A stretch of 64,000 bases of DNA from Acidobacteriota bacterium. Lineage in GTDB: Bacteria; Acidobacteriota; Terriglobia; Terriglobales; Acidobacteriaceae. The DNA is taken from assembly GCA_018268755.1 (NCBI GenBank), contig JAFDVW010000028.1:27586-91585 (forward strand), given 5' to 3'. Of the stretch, positions 35,930 to 44,265 are shown one piece after another (position 1 is the first letter of the stretch; every line of letters begins with the position of its first letter). The position numbers were made by a program, and so were the translations under genes. The notes below the pieces were generated by a model. The model was given only the letters and a program-made list of their open reading frames with translations. It was not told the origin of the DNA and did not search any database.

Positions 35930-36952
35930 GTGAACGTGGAGTTCTGGCTGTTCGCCGGCCTGGTGGCGGGGGTCTATCTCTTCTATCGCGGCTTTCGCCT
36001 GTTACTGCGGCGGCGGCTCATCGAGAACACCCCCACCTCCAGAATTCGCAGTGCGGCCATGGGATTGGTCGAGGTGTGTGGATTGGCCCAGGGCCCCTAC
36101 ACCCTGGTCGCCCCCATCACTGGCGCCGCCTGCTACTGCTATCAGACCATCGCCTGGCAGTGGAAGAAATCGGGCCGGAAAAATACCTGGCAGAAAGTGG
36201 CCGAGGAAAATCTGCACGTACCCTTCTTCCTCGACGACAACACCGGCCAGGTGCTGGTGGACCCGCGCGGCGCCGAGATGGAAATCCACCGCGATTTTCG
36301 CGAAGAGTTTGCGGCTTCGCTTTTCTCCAGCAGCGCGGACCTGCCCGCCAATGTCGCCGGCTTCCTGTTGCGGCATGGGGTATCGACCGACCGCCGCACT
36401 CGCATCGAGGAACATTGCATCAAGCCGAAAAACGCGCTGTACATCCTGGGCACGCTGGCGGAAAACCCCGGCCTTCCGGTCGCGCCCACCCCTTTACGTA
36501 CGACCGACGGCAAGGCCCTGGTCTTCGATAGTGAGGGATTCCACCCTGCCGCGCAGTCGCCACTGAACCAACCTGCGCCCGAAGTGGAGGTAATTTCGCT
36601 TTCCCCGGGCCGGGGTCCGCAACGCGCCGCGGAAATGACCGCGCAGGGAAAGATTGCCGCGGCCATGGCCAAGGCCGGCATCGCCAGCCCGGCGGCCTGG
36701 AGCGTCGCGGGCGTCTCTCTGCCGGGGGCGGCCCGCCAGCAGAATTCCCCGGAACAATCCGGCCACTTCGACCTGCACCCCAAGACGGTGCTGTGCAAAG
36801 GCGAGAATGACCGCACTTTTTTCATTTCCTGGCGCAGCCAGCGGGAAATCCTGCGTGGCCTGGCTTGGCAATCCACGCTGATGATTTGGGGCGGCCCGGC
36901 CCTCACCCTGGCTTGCCTCTATCTGCTGCTCCAGCAATGGGGAAGATTCTAG
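35930..36952 (+). CDS. GIDE-domain membrane protein (MULAN/GIDE-like, no RING)
   Basis: 340 residues from the GTG at 35930, which has GGAG about 7 nt upstream; a GTG at 35897 would add 11. One membrane segment at the N-terminus (EFWLFAGLVAGVYLFYRGF) and one at the C-terminus (LMIWGGPALTLACLYLLLQQ) enclose a GIDE-like region: RRRLIENTPTSRIRSAAMGL, VEVCGLAQGP, GAACYCYQTIAWQW, FFLDDNTGQVLVDPRGAEME, and RIEEHCIKPKNALYILGTL. In eukaryotes this domain sits in mitochondrial E3 ligases; bacterial forms lack the RING and have unknown function. It stands upstream of the amidotransferase gene. Confidence 0.8.
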   Translation: MNVEFWLFAGLVAGVYLFYRGFRLLLRRRLIENTPTSRIRSAAMGLVEVCGLAQGPYTLVAPITGAACYCYQTIAWQWKKSGRKNTWQKVAEENLHVPFFLDDNTGQVLVDPRGAEMEIHRDFREEFAASLFSSSADLPANVAGFLLRHGVSTDRRTRIEEHCIKPKNALYILGTLAENPGLPVAPTPLRTTDGKALVFDSEGFHPAAQSPLNQPAPEVEVISLSPGRGPQRAAEMTAQGKIAAAMAKAGIASPAAWSVAGVSLPGAARQQNSPEQSGHFDLHPKTVLCKGENDRTFFISWRSQREILRGLAWQSTLMIWGGPALTLACLYLLLQQWGRF

Positions 36953-37054
36953 GTTCTCTCCCCAGCGCGACTCCTCCCTCGCGGGAACCTCGGTCACCAA
37001 CCTTCTCACCTGTCGGCCCCGGCATAAGCCAATCTTCTCCTTTACAATGCTCCC

Positions 37055-37825
37055 GTGAATGACGCCGTCCGTATTGGCATTCTGGGCGATTTCAATCCGG
37101 AGTTCCGCTCGCACCTGGCCACCAATGAGGCGCTGCAGCATGCCGCGGCCAAGCTGAACGTGCCCCTGGAACCGCTGTGGTTGCCTACCCCCTCGCTGCT
37201 ACAGCCGGCCGCGCAGAAAACCCTGGAGAGCTGCGACGGAGTTTGGGCCTCGGCCGGCAGCCCCTACCAGAGCTTTGACGGTATGCTGCGGGGCATTCAG
37301 TTTGCCCGCGAACGTGATTGGCCGTTTCTCGGTACCTGTGGCGGCTTCCAATACGCCTTCCTTGAGTGCGCCCGCAACGTGCTGGGCATCCAGGACGCCG
37401 ATACTGCCGAGAACAATTCCGGTTCCAAGAACATCCTGATCTATCCCGTGGCCTGCGCCGTTCCGGGAAAAACTCCCGGCGCGCCCCGCCTGTCCGGGGT
37501 GGTGCCGGAAATTCGCCTGCGTCCCGGCTCCTACTTGCAGTCGTTTTACATGCAGGACACGGTCGCGGAAGAATTCTTTTGCAACTTTGAAATTAATCCG
37601 GAGTTCGAGTGGACTTCCATGGAAGCGGGCATGCCGGTGGTGGCGCGCGGCCCGCAAGGCGAGATTCGCGCCATCGAATCCCCCACCCACCGCTTCTTTA
37701 TCGCCACTTTATTTCAGCCGCAGCTTTCCTCGAAGCCCGAAAATCCCCATCCTCTGGTGCTGGCATTTGTGCAGGCCGCCGCCGACTGGGGTAAGAAAAA
37801 GCTGGACGACAGCGTGCTCGAATAG
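37055..37825 (+). CDS. Stand-alone class I glutamine amidotransferase-like protein related to the CTP synthase C-terminus
   Basis: 256 residues from a GTG at 37055. It resembles the 'CTP synthase C-terminal region-related' family: IGILGDFNPEF, GVWASAGSPYQSFDGML, nucleophile C95 in FLGTCGGFQYAFLECARNVLG. At the place of the catalytic His-Glu pair, CTP synthase has FHPE, whereas here FFIATLFQPQLSS is found, so the triad is incomplete. There is no N-terminal synthetase domain. The reaction is unknown. A TACAAT at 37043-37048 ends 6 bp before the GTG and there is no SD, pointing to a leaderless transcript. Confidence 0.85.
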   Translation: MNDAVRIGILGDFNPEFRSHLATNEALQHAAAKLNVPLEPLWLPTPSLLQPAAQKTLESCDGVWASAGSPYQSFDGMLRGIQFARERDWPFLGTCGGFQYAFLECARNVLGIQDADTAENNSGSKNILIYPVACAVPGKTPGAPRLSGVVPEIRLRPGSYLQSFYMQDTVAEEFFCNFEINPEFEWTSMEAGMPVVARGPQGEIRAIESPTHRFFIATLFQPQLSSKPENPHPLVLAFVQAAADWGKKKLDDSVLE

Positions 37826-37887
37826 AGCTGCGCGCCAACTCCCGCAACGGCTGAGATTTCCTTTGGGGAAGAACCTTCCGGACCTGC

Positions 37888-38466
37888 TTACTCTTCCGGC
37901 TGGACGCCGCCGGGTTCATTCTCCGCCGAGGCCAGCGGCAATTGGGAGACCCCACTCAAGAGATTGCGCTCCTCCGGGGTGAACTGGTTCTTGTATTGGT
38001 CGGAATCGATGGTTTGCTTGCGCTGTTCAGGCGTCATCTGCCGCAGATCGCGGATGGCGTCCGCCACCTTGCGCTTGCGCTCGGGAGGAAGGGTGCGGAA
38101 CTGGGTGAAAAGCTGGCGGGCCTGCTGCTTCTGATCGGAGGTGAGGTGTTCCCAGGTCTCCATGCGATTCAGAATGCGCTGCTGCTGGTCGGCAGGCAGA
38201 TTGCTGAAATGCTGCAGTCGCTGCCGCAGGGCCTGCTGCCGCGCGGGCGGAAGGTTTTGGAACTGCGGATCGCTTTCCAACGCCTTCTGCTGCTGATCGG
38301 GTGGAAGGTCCTTATACTTCCGCAACCATTCCCCGGCATGGTGCTGATTTCCTCGCGGCACGGCGCGGCGCTGCACGGCAAGAGCGGGCGAGGCGCAGCC
38401 GAGCAATAGCGCCAGGCCGAGCACTCCGCCTCCTACCTTACCCGCCATTCTGCCGCGGAACCGCAT
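37888..38466 (-). CDS. Secreted DUF3106 protein
   Basis: 192 residues. A signal peptide (VGGGVLGLALLLGCASPALA) is followed by about six copies of an LPP-x-x-Q/R-x-x short helical motif (KDLPPDQQQKALES, QNLPPARQQALRQ, SNLPADQQQRILN, RTLPPERKRKVAD), the DUF3106 signature. It is predicted to be periplasmic, helical and very Gln/Arg-rich. Function is unknown. It lies 63 bp after the anti-sigma gene on the same strand, so it is probably co-expressed with the ECF system. A good SD (AGGAGAGAAGGGAAG) precedes the ATG. Confidence 0.82.
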   Translation of the reverse strand: MRFRGRMAGKVGGGVLGLALLLGCASPALAVQRRAVPRGNQHHAGEWLRKYKDLPPDQQQKALESDPQFQNLPPARQQALRQRLQHFSNLPADQQQRILNRMETWEHLTSDQKQQARQLFTQFRTLPPERKRKVADAIRDLRQMTPEQRKQTIDSDQYKNQFTPEERNLLSGVSQLPLASAENEPGGVQPEE

Positions 38467-38529
38467 ACTTCCCTTCTCTCCTGTTTCGCCTCACGCCGCT
38501 GGGCGCGAAAAGTCTCGTGCCGCCGACCA

Positions 38530-39039
38530 CTACGGATTCTGATTTACCTCGGGCTGCACCTGCAGCTCATCCAGCACATCGAAATCGGAATACAGCAGCT
38601 CGTGGTTTTTGTCCAGGTTCTGCAAATCCCCCACGGCGGAACCCGGCTCGGCAATCGCCAGGACCTCGGGGACATTGCCGCTTCTCCCGTCATTGCCGCC
38701 GCGGAAGAAGGTGACACTCGCCACCATCAGCACGGCCAGGGAAACCGCCAGCGCCGGCTTGCGGAACCACTGCATCCAGCCCGCCGGAGCGGAGGCGGCC
38801 TCTTCCCGCAGACGGGCCCGCAGGCGCACATCAAAATAGGGAGACGGTTCCGGCGCCGCCCACTCGTCCAGTAGCACCATGGTCTGGCGGACCTCCGCCA
38901 TGCGGGCGGCGCATTCCCGACAGGTTTGCAGATGCTGATGCAACTCGGGCGTGGCCGCGTCCATACCCAGGACCAGGTCCGGCATCCGTTCACGAATTTC
39001 GTTGCAGTTCATACCAACCACGCTTTCCCAAAAACTCAC
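38530..39039 (-). CDS. Transmembrane anti-sigma factor with zinc-finger (ZAS-type) domain
   Basis: 169 residues from a GTG at 39039, which overlaps the sigma stop as GTGA; an ATG at 39012 is an alternative. The N-terminus carries a zinc-binding anti-sigma motif (ELHQHLQTCRECAARM, H-x3-C-x2-C). One membrane segment follows (PALAVSLAVLMVASVTFF) and an acidic periplasmic tail. It should hold the neighbouring ECF sigma factor inactive at the membrane until an envelope or redox signal. Confidence 0.88.
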   Translation of the reverse strand: MSFWESVVGMNCNEIRERMPDLVLGMDAATPELHQHLQTCRECAARMAEVRQTMVLLDEWAAPEPSPYFDVRLRARLREEAASAPAGWMQWFRKPALAVSLAVLMVASVTFFRGGNDGRSGNVPEVLAIAEPGSAVGDLQNLDKNHELLYSDFDVLDELQVQPEVNQNP

Positions 39040-39797
39040 AAAAACTCTTTGAGCTGCACCCGCAGCGTTTCATAGGCGCGGAACAGCAGCGACTTGGTGG
39101 CGCTCTCGCTCAACTTCAGTACCTCGGCAATCTGCCGGTAATCCATGTGCTGATACTTGTGCATCAGCACCGCCAGGCGTTGCCGCTCCGGCAGGGCCTG
39201 CACCCGCTGGCGAATGGCCGCCAGACGTTCCCGCTGCAGGATGGCCTCTTCCGCCGTAGGCGTTCCATCCGCCACGTCCGGCGTCTGTCCCGAATTCTCG
39301 TCCGGCTCATCCAGGCTGACCGTATTTTCCGGACGCTCGTGCCGCGTGTCCCGGGTATAGTTCACCGCCAGATTGGTCGCGATCCGGTACAGCCAGGTGG
39401 TGAACTTGGCGCTGGCCTCATAGGTTTCCCGCGAACGATAGACCCGCAGGAAAACCTCCTGGGCCAGGTCCTCAGCAATGGCCGAACTGTGTGCCGTGCG
39501 GTACATGAAGCTCACCATGGCGCGGCGGTATTTCTGCACCAGGTAGTCAAAAGCGCCGTCATCGCCCGCCTTGACCCGCAGCATGACCTCGGCATCGCTG
39601 CCCGGTCCGGCCGCTTCACCGTTCAGACCGGCCATCGCTCCCATGCCAAGCACATCGCGTTCCACGGCCAGGCTGCTCATATGGGAAACAACCCCGCTGG
39701 AGGCGGAAAGTTGCGCCTCCGGGCCCTCGATTTTGGGCTGGGAAGTCCCTTGTTCTGAAGGGACTACGGGCTTACTGAAGAACGGTTCCGAAGCCAT
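39036..39797 (-). CDS. ECF (RpoE-like) sigma factor
   Basis: 253 residues from the ATG at 39797 (an in-frame TTG lies at 39806). About 70 residues precede region 2, longer than usual. Sigma region 2 is AFDYLVQKYRRAMVSFMY, then AEDLAQEVFLRVYRS, TWLYRIATNLAVNYTRD. Region 4 is LPERQRLAVLMHKYQHMDYR, then AEVLKLSESATKSLLFRAYE. It directs RNA polymerase to a stress regulon, kept in check by the overlapping anti-sigma gene. The long Ser/Gly-rich N-terminus has no obvious domain. Confidence 0.93.
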   Translation of the reverse strand: MASEPFFSKPVVPSEQGTSQPKIEGPEAQLSASSGVVSHMSSLAVERDVLGMGAMAGLNGEAAGPGSDAEVMLRVKAGDDGAFDYLVQKYRRAMVSFMYRTAHSSAIAEDLAQEVFLRVYRSRETYEASAKFTTWLYRIATNLAVNYTRDTRHERPENTVSLDEPDENSGQTPDVADGTPTAEEAILQRERLAAIRQRVQALPERQRLAVLMHKYQHMDYRQIAEVLKLSESATKSLLFRAYETLRVQLKEFL

Positions 39798-39892
39798 GGG
39801 GTGCAAGCTGCCGGCAGTGCCTGAATTAGGCCTGCGGGACGGTCATGGTTAGGCTACCATGAGCCCGCCCCCGCAGTGGAAATCTGGTTTGC

Positions 39893-39898
39893 TACAAT
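39893..39898 (+). promoter_or_regulatory. TACAAT -10 box of tRNA-Val
   Basis: TACAAT stands 15 bp before the mature 5' end of tRNA-Val. A matching -35 is not apparent. Confidence 0.45.
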
Positions 39899-39913
39899 AG
39901 GCAGTCGTCTCGT

Positions 39914-39988
39914 GGGCGCTTAACTCAGCGGTAGAGTGCCATCTTCACACGGTGGAAGTCATAGGTTCGAATCCTATAGCGCCCACCA
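39914..39988 (+). tRNA. tRNA-Val (anticodon CAC)
   Basis: 75 nt with encoded CCA. Acceptor arms GGGCGCT/AGCGCCC pair fully; D arm ACTC/GAGT; anticodon arm CCATC-TTCACAC-GGTGG with anticodon CAC (valine GUG); T arm ATAGG-TTCGAAT-CCTAT. It is a single gene between the sigma factor and the sedolisin; no downstream att-like copy of its 3' end was noticed. Confidence 0.95.
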
Positions 39989-40171
39989 CCGTCCATCCTA
40001 TACATTCGCAGGTATTTCCAGCCCGGTCTGCAACCATCGTGATCTCGCCCCTGCATTCGGCCCGGATTACTATCGTCTTACTTTTCTGGTACAAGGGTGG
40101 CGAGAAACTTGCATCTAACCCCTACAATCAGCACAAAACTCGGGCCCCCTTTGGGGTGGAGTAGAGAAAAT

Positions 40172-42583
40172 ATGCAACGGGCACTGGTGGCGTCCCTGTG
40201 GGGACTTCTCTCTTTTTGCATCGCTGGGTCTTCTCTTTTGTGGGCGCAAGCGCCTGTTAAAAATCGCATCACCCAAGCCGTGGACAACAGCCAGCGCATC
40301 GTGTTGCGCGGGAACATCTCTCCCCGCGCCCGCGCCGGAGTGGACCGCGGCCTGGTCGACCGCAACCTGAAGATTTCCGGCGCCTCCCTGGCCTTCCGCC
40401 TTTCCGCCGGCCAGCAGGCCGACCTGGACGCGCTTCTGGCGCGACAGCAGGACCCCTCGTCTCCCGACTACCATCGCTGGCTGACTCCGGAACAATACGG
40501 CGTCCGCTTCGGCATGAGCGACGACGATCTGGCCAAGGTCAAGAGCTGGCTCCAGTCCCAGGGCTTGAGCGTGACCCGCACCTCCCGCGGACGCACCCAG
40601 ATTTTCTTCAGCGGAACCGCCGCCCAGATCGAAGCCGCCTTTCGCACCGAGATCCACAACTATGTAAAGGATGGCGAGACGAATTTCGCCAACGCCACGG
40701 AGCCTTCCATCCCTGCGGCTTTGGCCAATGTCGTGATGGGCGTGCGCAATCTGGACAACTTCCGTCCCAAGCCCAGAATCCGCCGCGCCGACCCCCGCTT
40801 CACCTCTGGCATTTCCGGGAATACATTCCTGGCCCCCGATGACTTTGCCACCATCTACAATGTGCAGCCCTTGTACGATGCGGGCCTGGATGGCAGTGGA
40901 GAGAGCATCGCGGTGGTGGGACAAACTGCGATCAGCCTCAGCGATACACAGGCATTCCGCACCGCCTCCAATCTGCCCACCAATAATCCACAGCTTGTTC
41001 TGGTGCCGGGCAGCGGTACTTCGACCACCTGTACCGACGACCTGGTCGAGTCTAACCTCGATGTGCAATGGGCCGGCGCGATCGCCAAGAAAGCGCAGAT
41101 TTTGTTTGTCTACGTCGGAGTGGACAGCGGAAAAACCTGCGCCACCACCAGCTACAGCGTGTGGGATTCCCTGCAATATGCCGTAGACCAGAATTTGGCT
41201 CCTGTCATCAGCGCCAGCTATGGCTATTGCGAATCCGGCTTGGGCACAAGCAATGTGAATATCATTCGTTCCTGGGCCCAGCAAGCGAACACGCAGGGAC
41301 AAACCATTACCGCAGCCTCCGGCGATTCCGGGGCCGCCGATTGCGACGCCAACTACCCGGCCACGCAAGGCCTGGCGGTGGATGTCCCGGCCAGCCTTCC
41401 CGAGGTCACCGGCCTCGGCGGCACCGCGTTCAGCGGCGATGTGAGCAGCCCGGGCACTTATTGGAACACCACCAACAACGCCAACAGCGGCTCGGCCATC
41501 TCTTACATTCCGGAAACCAGCTGGAACGACACCTCTTCCGCCAATGGTTTGTCCTCGGGCGGAGGCGGGGCCAGTTCCATCTACAACAAGCCAAGCTGGC
41601 AGACCGGGACCGGCGTGCCGGGCGACAACCATCGCTATGTGCCCGACGTCGCCTTGAACTCATCTCCCTCGCATGATGGCTACCTGATCTGCTCGCAGGG
41701 AAGTTGCGTGAACGGATATCGAGACACCGACACCAGCCTTAACGTGGTGGGCGGCACTTCGGCGGCCTCGCCAGCCTTTGCCGGCATCGTGGCTATTCTG
41801 AACCAGGCCACGCAATCCAACGGGCTGGGCAACATCAATCCCACGCTGTATAGCCTGGCCTCCAGCTCAACCGCTGTGTTCCACGACATCACCACTGGAG
41901 ACAACAAGGTCGCGTGCGGCTCCGGCTCAACCGATTGCCCCACCAGCGCTCCCCTGACCATTGGTTACAGCGCGGGGGTCGGCTACGACCAGGTCACCGG
42001 GTTGGGCTCGGTCGACGCCTACAATCTGGCCATCAACTGGCCCGGATACAATCCCGCGCCCAGTTTCACTCTGCCCAGCACCAGCCGCCTGACGGTCAGC
42101 CAGGGCAGTTCAACGACCTCGACCATCACGCTCTCTTCCTTTAACGGATACAGCGGCACGGTGGACCTTTCCTGCTCGCTCTCCTCTTCCACCGCGTTCC
42201 TGGCCTGCTCGATGAGCCCGGCCTCGGTCAGCCTGAGCGGCACTACCACCACCGCCTCTTCGACGCTGACCCTGCGGACGTCAGTGGCCAGCGCCATCTC
42301 GAATCCATCCGCCCGGCTGCATGGGCAAGGCTGGCTGGGACTGGGCGGCGGGGTACTCTTTGCCGGGGTGTTTCTGCTGGCAGCGCCGGTCCGGAAATAT
42401 CGGACGGGCCTGCTGGGCCTGCTCGTCTTTGGCATGCTGGCAGTGGGCATAGCTTGCGGAGGAGGCAGCAGCGGCGGCGGCTCCTCATCCCATTCCACAC
42501 CCAAGGGAACTTATACGGTAACGGTCACCGCTCATGATGGCAGCACCACGAAAACCGAAGCCATCACCTTGACGGTCAACTAA
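40172..42583 (+). CDS. Secreted sedolisin (S53, pro-kumamolisin type) with Ig-like tail interrupted by membrane segments
   Basis: 803 residues from the ATG at 40172. Signal peptide (LVASLWGLLSFCIAGSSLLWA), pro-domain (about 35-200, SPDYHRWLTPEQYGVRFG), then the S53 domain with E293 and D297 (ESNLDVQWA), oxyanion D385 (ASGDSGAAD) and S530 (GGTSAASPAFAG), plus a Ca site near HDITTGDN. After about 625 an Ig-like domain begins (LTVSQGSSTTSTITLSSFNG), is broken by two hydrophobic segments (WLGLGGGVLFAGVFLLAAPV, LLGLLVFGMLAVGIACGGG) and resumes with TYTVTVTAHDGSTTKTEAIT. Sedolisins are acid-active endopeptidases, fitting an acidic soil habitat. Confidence 0.92.
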   Translation: MQRALVASLWGLLSFCIAGSSLLWAQAPVKNRITQAVDNSQRIVLRGNISPRARAGVDRGLVDRNLKISGASLAFRLSAGQQADLDALLARQQDPSSPDYHRWLTPEQYGVRFGMSDDDLAKVKSWLQSQGLSVTRTSRGRTQIFFSGTAAQIEAAFRTEIHNYVKDGETNFANATEPSIPAALANVVMGVRNLDNFRPKPRIRRADPRFTSGISGNTFLAPDDFATIYNVQPLYDAGLDGSGESIAVVGQTAISLSDTQAFRTASNLPTNNPQLVLVPGSGTSTTCTDDLVESNLDVQWAGAIAKKAQILFVYVGVDSGKTCATTSYSVWDSLQYAVDQNLAPVISASYGYCESGLGTSNVNIIRSWAQQANTQGQTITAASGDSGAADCDANYPATQGLAVDVPASLPEVTGLGGTAFSGDVSSPGTYWNTTNNANSGSAISYIPETSWNDTSSANGLSSGGGGASSIYNKPSWQTGTGVPGDNHRYVPDVALNSSPSHDGYLICSQGSCVNGYRDTDTSLNVVGGTSAASPAFAGIVAILNQATQSNGLGNINPTLYSLASSSTAVFHDITTGDNKVACGSGSTDCPTSAPLTIGYSAGVGYDQVTGLGSVDAYNLAINWPGYNPAPSFTLPSTSRLTVSQGSSTTSTITLSSFNGYSGTVDLSCSLSSSTAFLACSMSPASVSLSGTTTTASSTLTLRTSVASAISNPSARLHGQGWLGLGGGVLFAGVFLLAAPVRKYRTGLLGLLVFGMLAVGIACGGGSSGGGSSSHSTPKGTYTVTVTAHDGSTTKTEAITLTVN

Positions 42584-42694
42584 ACTCGGAAGGGTAGGAA
42601 CGCGATCTTCTCCAGCATTCCTACCCGTTTTCTATCTTTTGACCCTAAAATTCCGCCGGTAAGGCTTTCCCCTTTTCTGCCGATAGGTCAGGAG

Positions 42695-43954
42695 ATGACA
42701 GCCTCCGCCCCAACTCCAGGGCCACCTTCGGCCCAGCTTCGTCCCAGTACGCGCTTCATCGCCCGCCAAGCCATCCTTACCCGCGAAGAGCAGGTCTTCG
42801 GCTATGAGCTGCTCTTCCGTGGAGGGATGGAGAACTACTTTGGCGCCGGCAACACCGAGGTCAATGAAGCTTCGCGCAGCACCCTCGACAGCTCTATCCT
42901 GATGGGGCTGGACGTGCTTTGCGACGGACGCCGGGCTTTCATCAACTGTACCCGCGAGGTCCTGCTGCGGGACTATATCCTGCTTCTCCCCTCCAGCCAT
43001 ACGGTGGCGGAGGTCCTGGAAAGCGTGCCTCCCGACCAGGAAGTGGTGGCCGCCTGCCAGCGCTTGAAGGAGGCCGGGTACATGATTGCGCTCGACGACT
43101 TTGCCGTGGACGACCCGCGGGCCAGCCTGACCGATTTCGCAGACATTATCAAAGTCGACATGAGGGCCACTTCCGCCGCGCAAAGGCTGGACCTGATCAA
43201 GAAGTACGGACCCTGGCGTTGCCGCATGCTGGCGGAAAAAGTCGAGACCCAGGAAGAATTCCACGAGACCCGCCAGGCCGGCTTCCTGTATTTCCAGGGC
43301 TACTTCTTTCGCCGCCCGGAAATGGTGGCCACGCGGGAGATCCCCGCCAACCGCGTGCACTATATGCGCATGATCCAGGCGGTGGCCAGTGCGGAGCTGG
43401 ATCTGCGCGAAATCGAAAAGCTCATTAAGAGCGAGGCCTCGCTCTGCTACCGGCTGTTGCGCTACATGAATTCCGCGGCTTTCGCCTTCGCCCATGAAAT
43501 CCATTCCGTGCGCCATGCCCTTTCCCTGTTGGGCGAAAAGGAAATCCGCCGCTGGGTGCGTCTGGTGGCCATGCTGGGGGCGGGCAAGGAGAAATCCAGC
43601 GACCTGGTGCTCACCGCACTGGTGCGCGCGCGCTTTTGTGAGCTGCTGGCCGAGAAGGTCCCCCATGGCGACTCGGATTTGTTCCTCATGGGTCTGCTGT
43701 CCTTGATGGACGCGATCCTGGAGTTGCCCATGGCGCAGATCGTGGAAAATATCCCGCTCGACATTGAGACCAAATCCGTCCTACTGGGAAAGGCCAGCCG
43801 CCTGCGCCCCCTTTATCAGCTCATGTTGGCCTGGGAATCCGGCGAATGGGAGAGCGCGGCGCAATTGCAACAGCAGCTGGGCCTGCAAGAGAACGAGGCC
43901 TCGGAAGCCAACTGGCAGGCCATGCAATGGGCCCGCGAGGTCAGCGGCGGCTAA
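42695..43954 (+). CDS. HDOD protein with degenerate EAL domain (YuxH-like)
   Basis: 419 residues, ATG with AGGAG SD. Residues about 18-215 follow the EAL fold: FIARQAILTREEQVFGYELL, ALDDFAVDD in place of DDFGTG, IIKVDMRAT, LAEKVETQEEF and FLYFQGYFFRRPEM. Key metal and catalytic residues of active phosphodiesterases are altered, so it should not cleave c-di-GMP. Residues about 215-400 are an HDOD domain (LIKSEASLCYRLLRYMNSAA, SVRHALSLLGEKEIRRWVRL). Proteins of this kind act as signalling adaptors. It is followed by a 310-bp gap. Confidence 0.88.
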   Translation: MTASAPTPGPPSAQLRPSTRFIARQAILTREEQVFGYELLFRGGMENYFGAGNTEVNEASRSTLDSSILMGLDVLCDGRRAFINCTREVLLRDYILLLPSSHTVAEVLESVPPDQEVVAACQRLKEAGYMIALDDFAVDDPRASLTDFADIIKVDMRATSAAQRLDLIKKYGPWRCRMLAEKVETQEEFHETRQAGFLYFQGYFFRRPEMVATREIPANRVHYMRMIQAVASAELDLREIEKLIKSEASLCYRLLRYMNSAAFAFAHEIHSVRHALSLLGEKEIRRWVRLVAMLGAGKEKSSDLVLTALVRARFCELLAEKVPHGDSDLFLMGLLSLMDAILELPMAQIVENIPLDIETKSVLLGKASRLRPLYQLMLAWESGEWESAAQLQQQLGLQENEASEANWQAMQWAREVSGG

Positions 43955-44265
43955 CTCCATGACCCACCTGTGAAAAAGTATTCCGACTTTGGACTTGCAC
44001 TCTCTCCAGAATGGGCGGTAACATCAATCTGTTCCTGACGGCCATGCTCCCTGGCTGGCCCATCGCGCCCAACAGCTCCTGGCGCCTAAACGGACAAAAG
44101 AGATCATTCACGAGTTAAGTTCCAGCCGCAACGGGCTTTTCAACCATGCCACACCTGGGCATGAGATGTGGGAGAGGACCCAGAGCGTAAGGGAAAGCAA
44201 CTAAGGGCTCTGAAAATCTACTTCCTCCTTTCGGATGGAAGAAGACTGGACCAACAACGAAGAAC
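43955..44265. other. Intergenic region, no gene recognised
   Basis: About 310 bases between the HDOD and pseudo-receiver genes. It is less GC-rich than the coding flanks. I see no tRNA-like fold, no strong terminator and no protein-like frame, so it probably holds the promoter and leader of the pseudo-receiver gene. Confidence 0.45.

Noticed and set aside
39914..39988. tRNA-Val as an integration site for a genomic island
   Set aside because: The flanks are a housekeeping sigma operon and a host-type secreted protease. No integrase or repeated 3' end was seen.
40115..41632. A 505-codon frame opposite the sedolisin gene
   Set aside because: Gly/Ala/Val/His-rich shadow without a domain; the sense strand has all S53 motifs.
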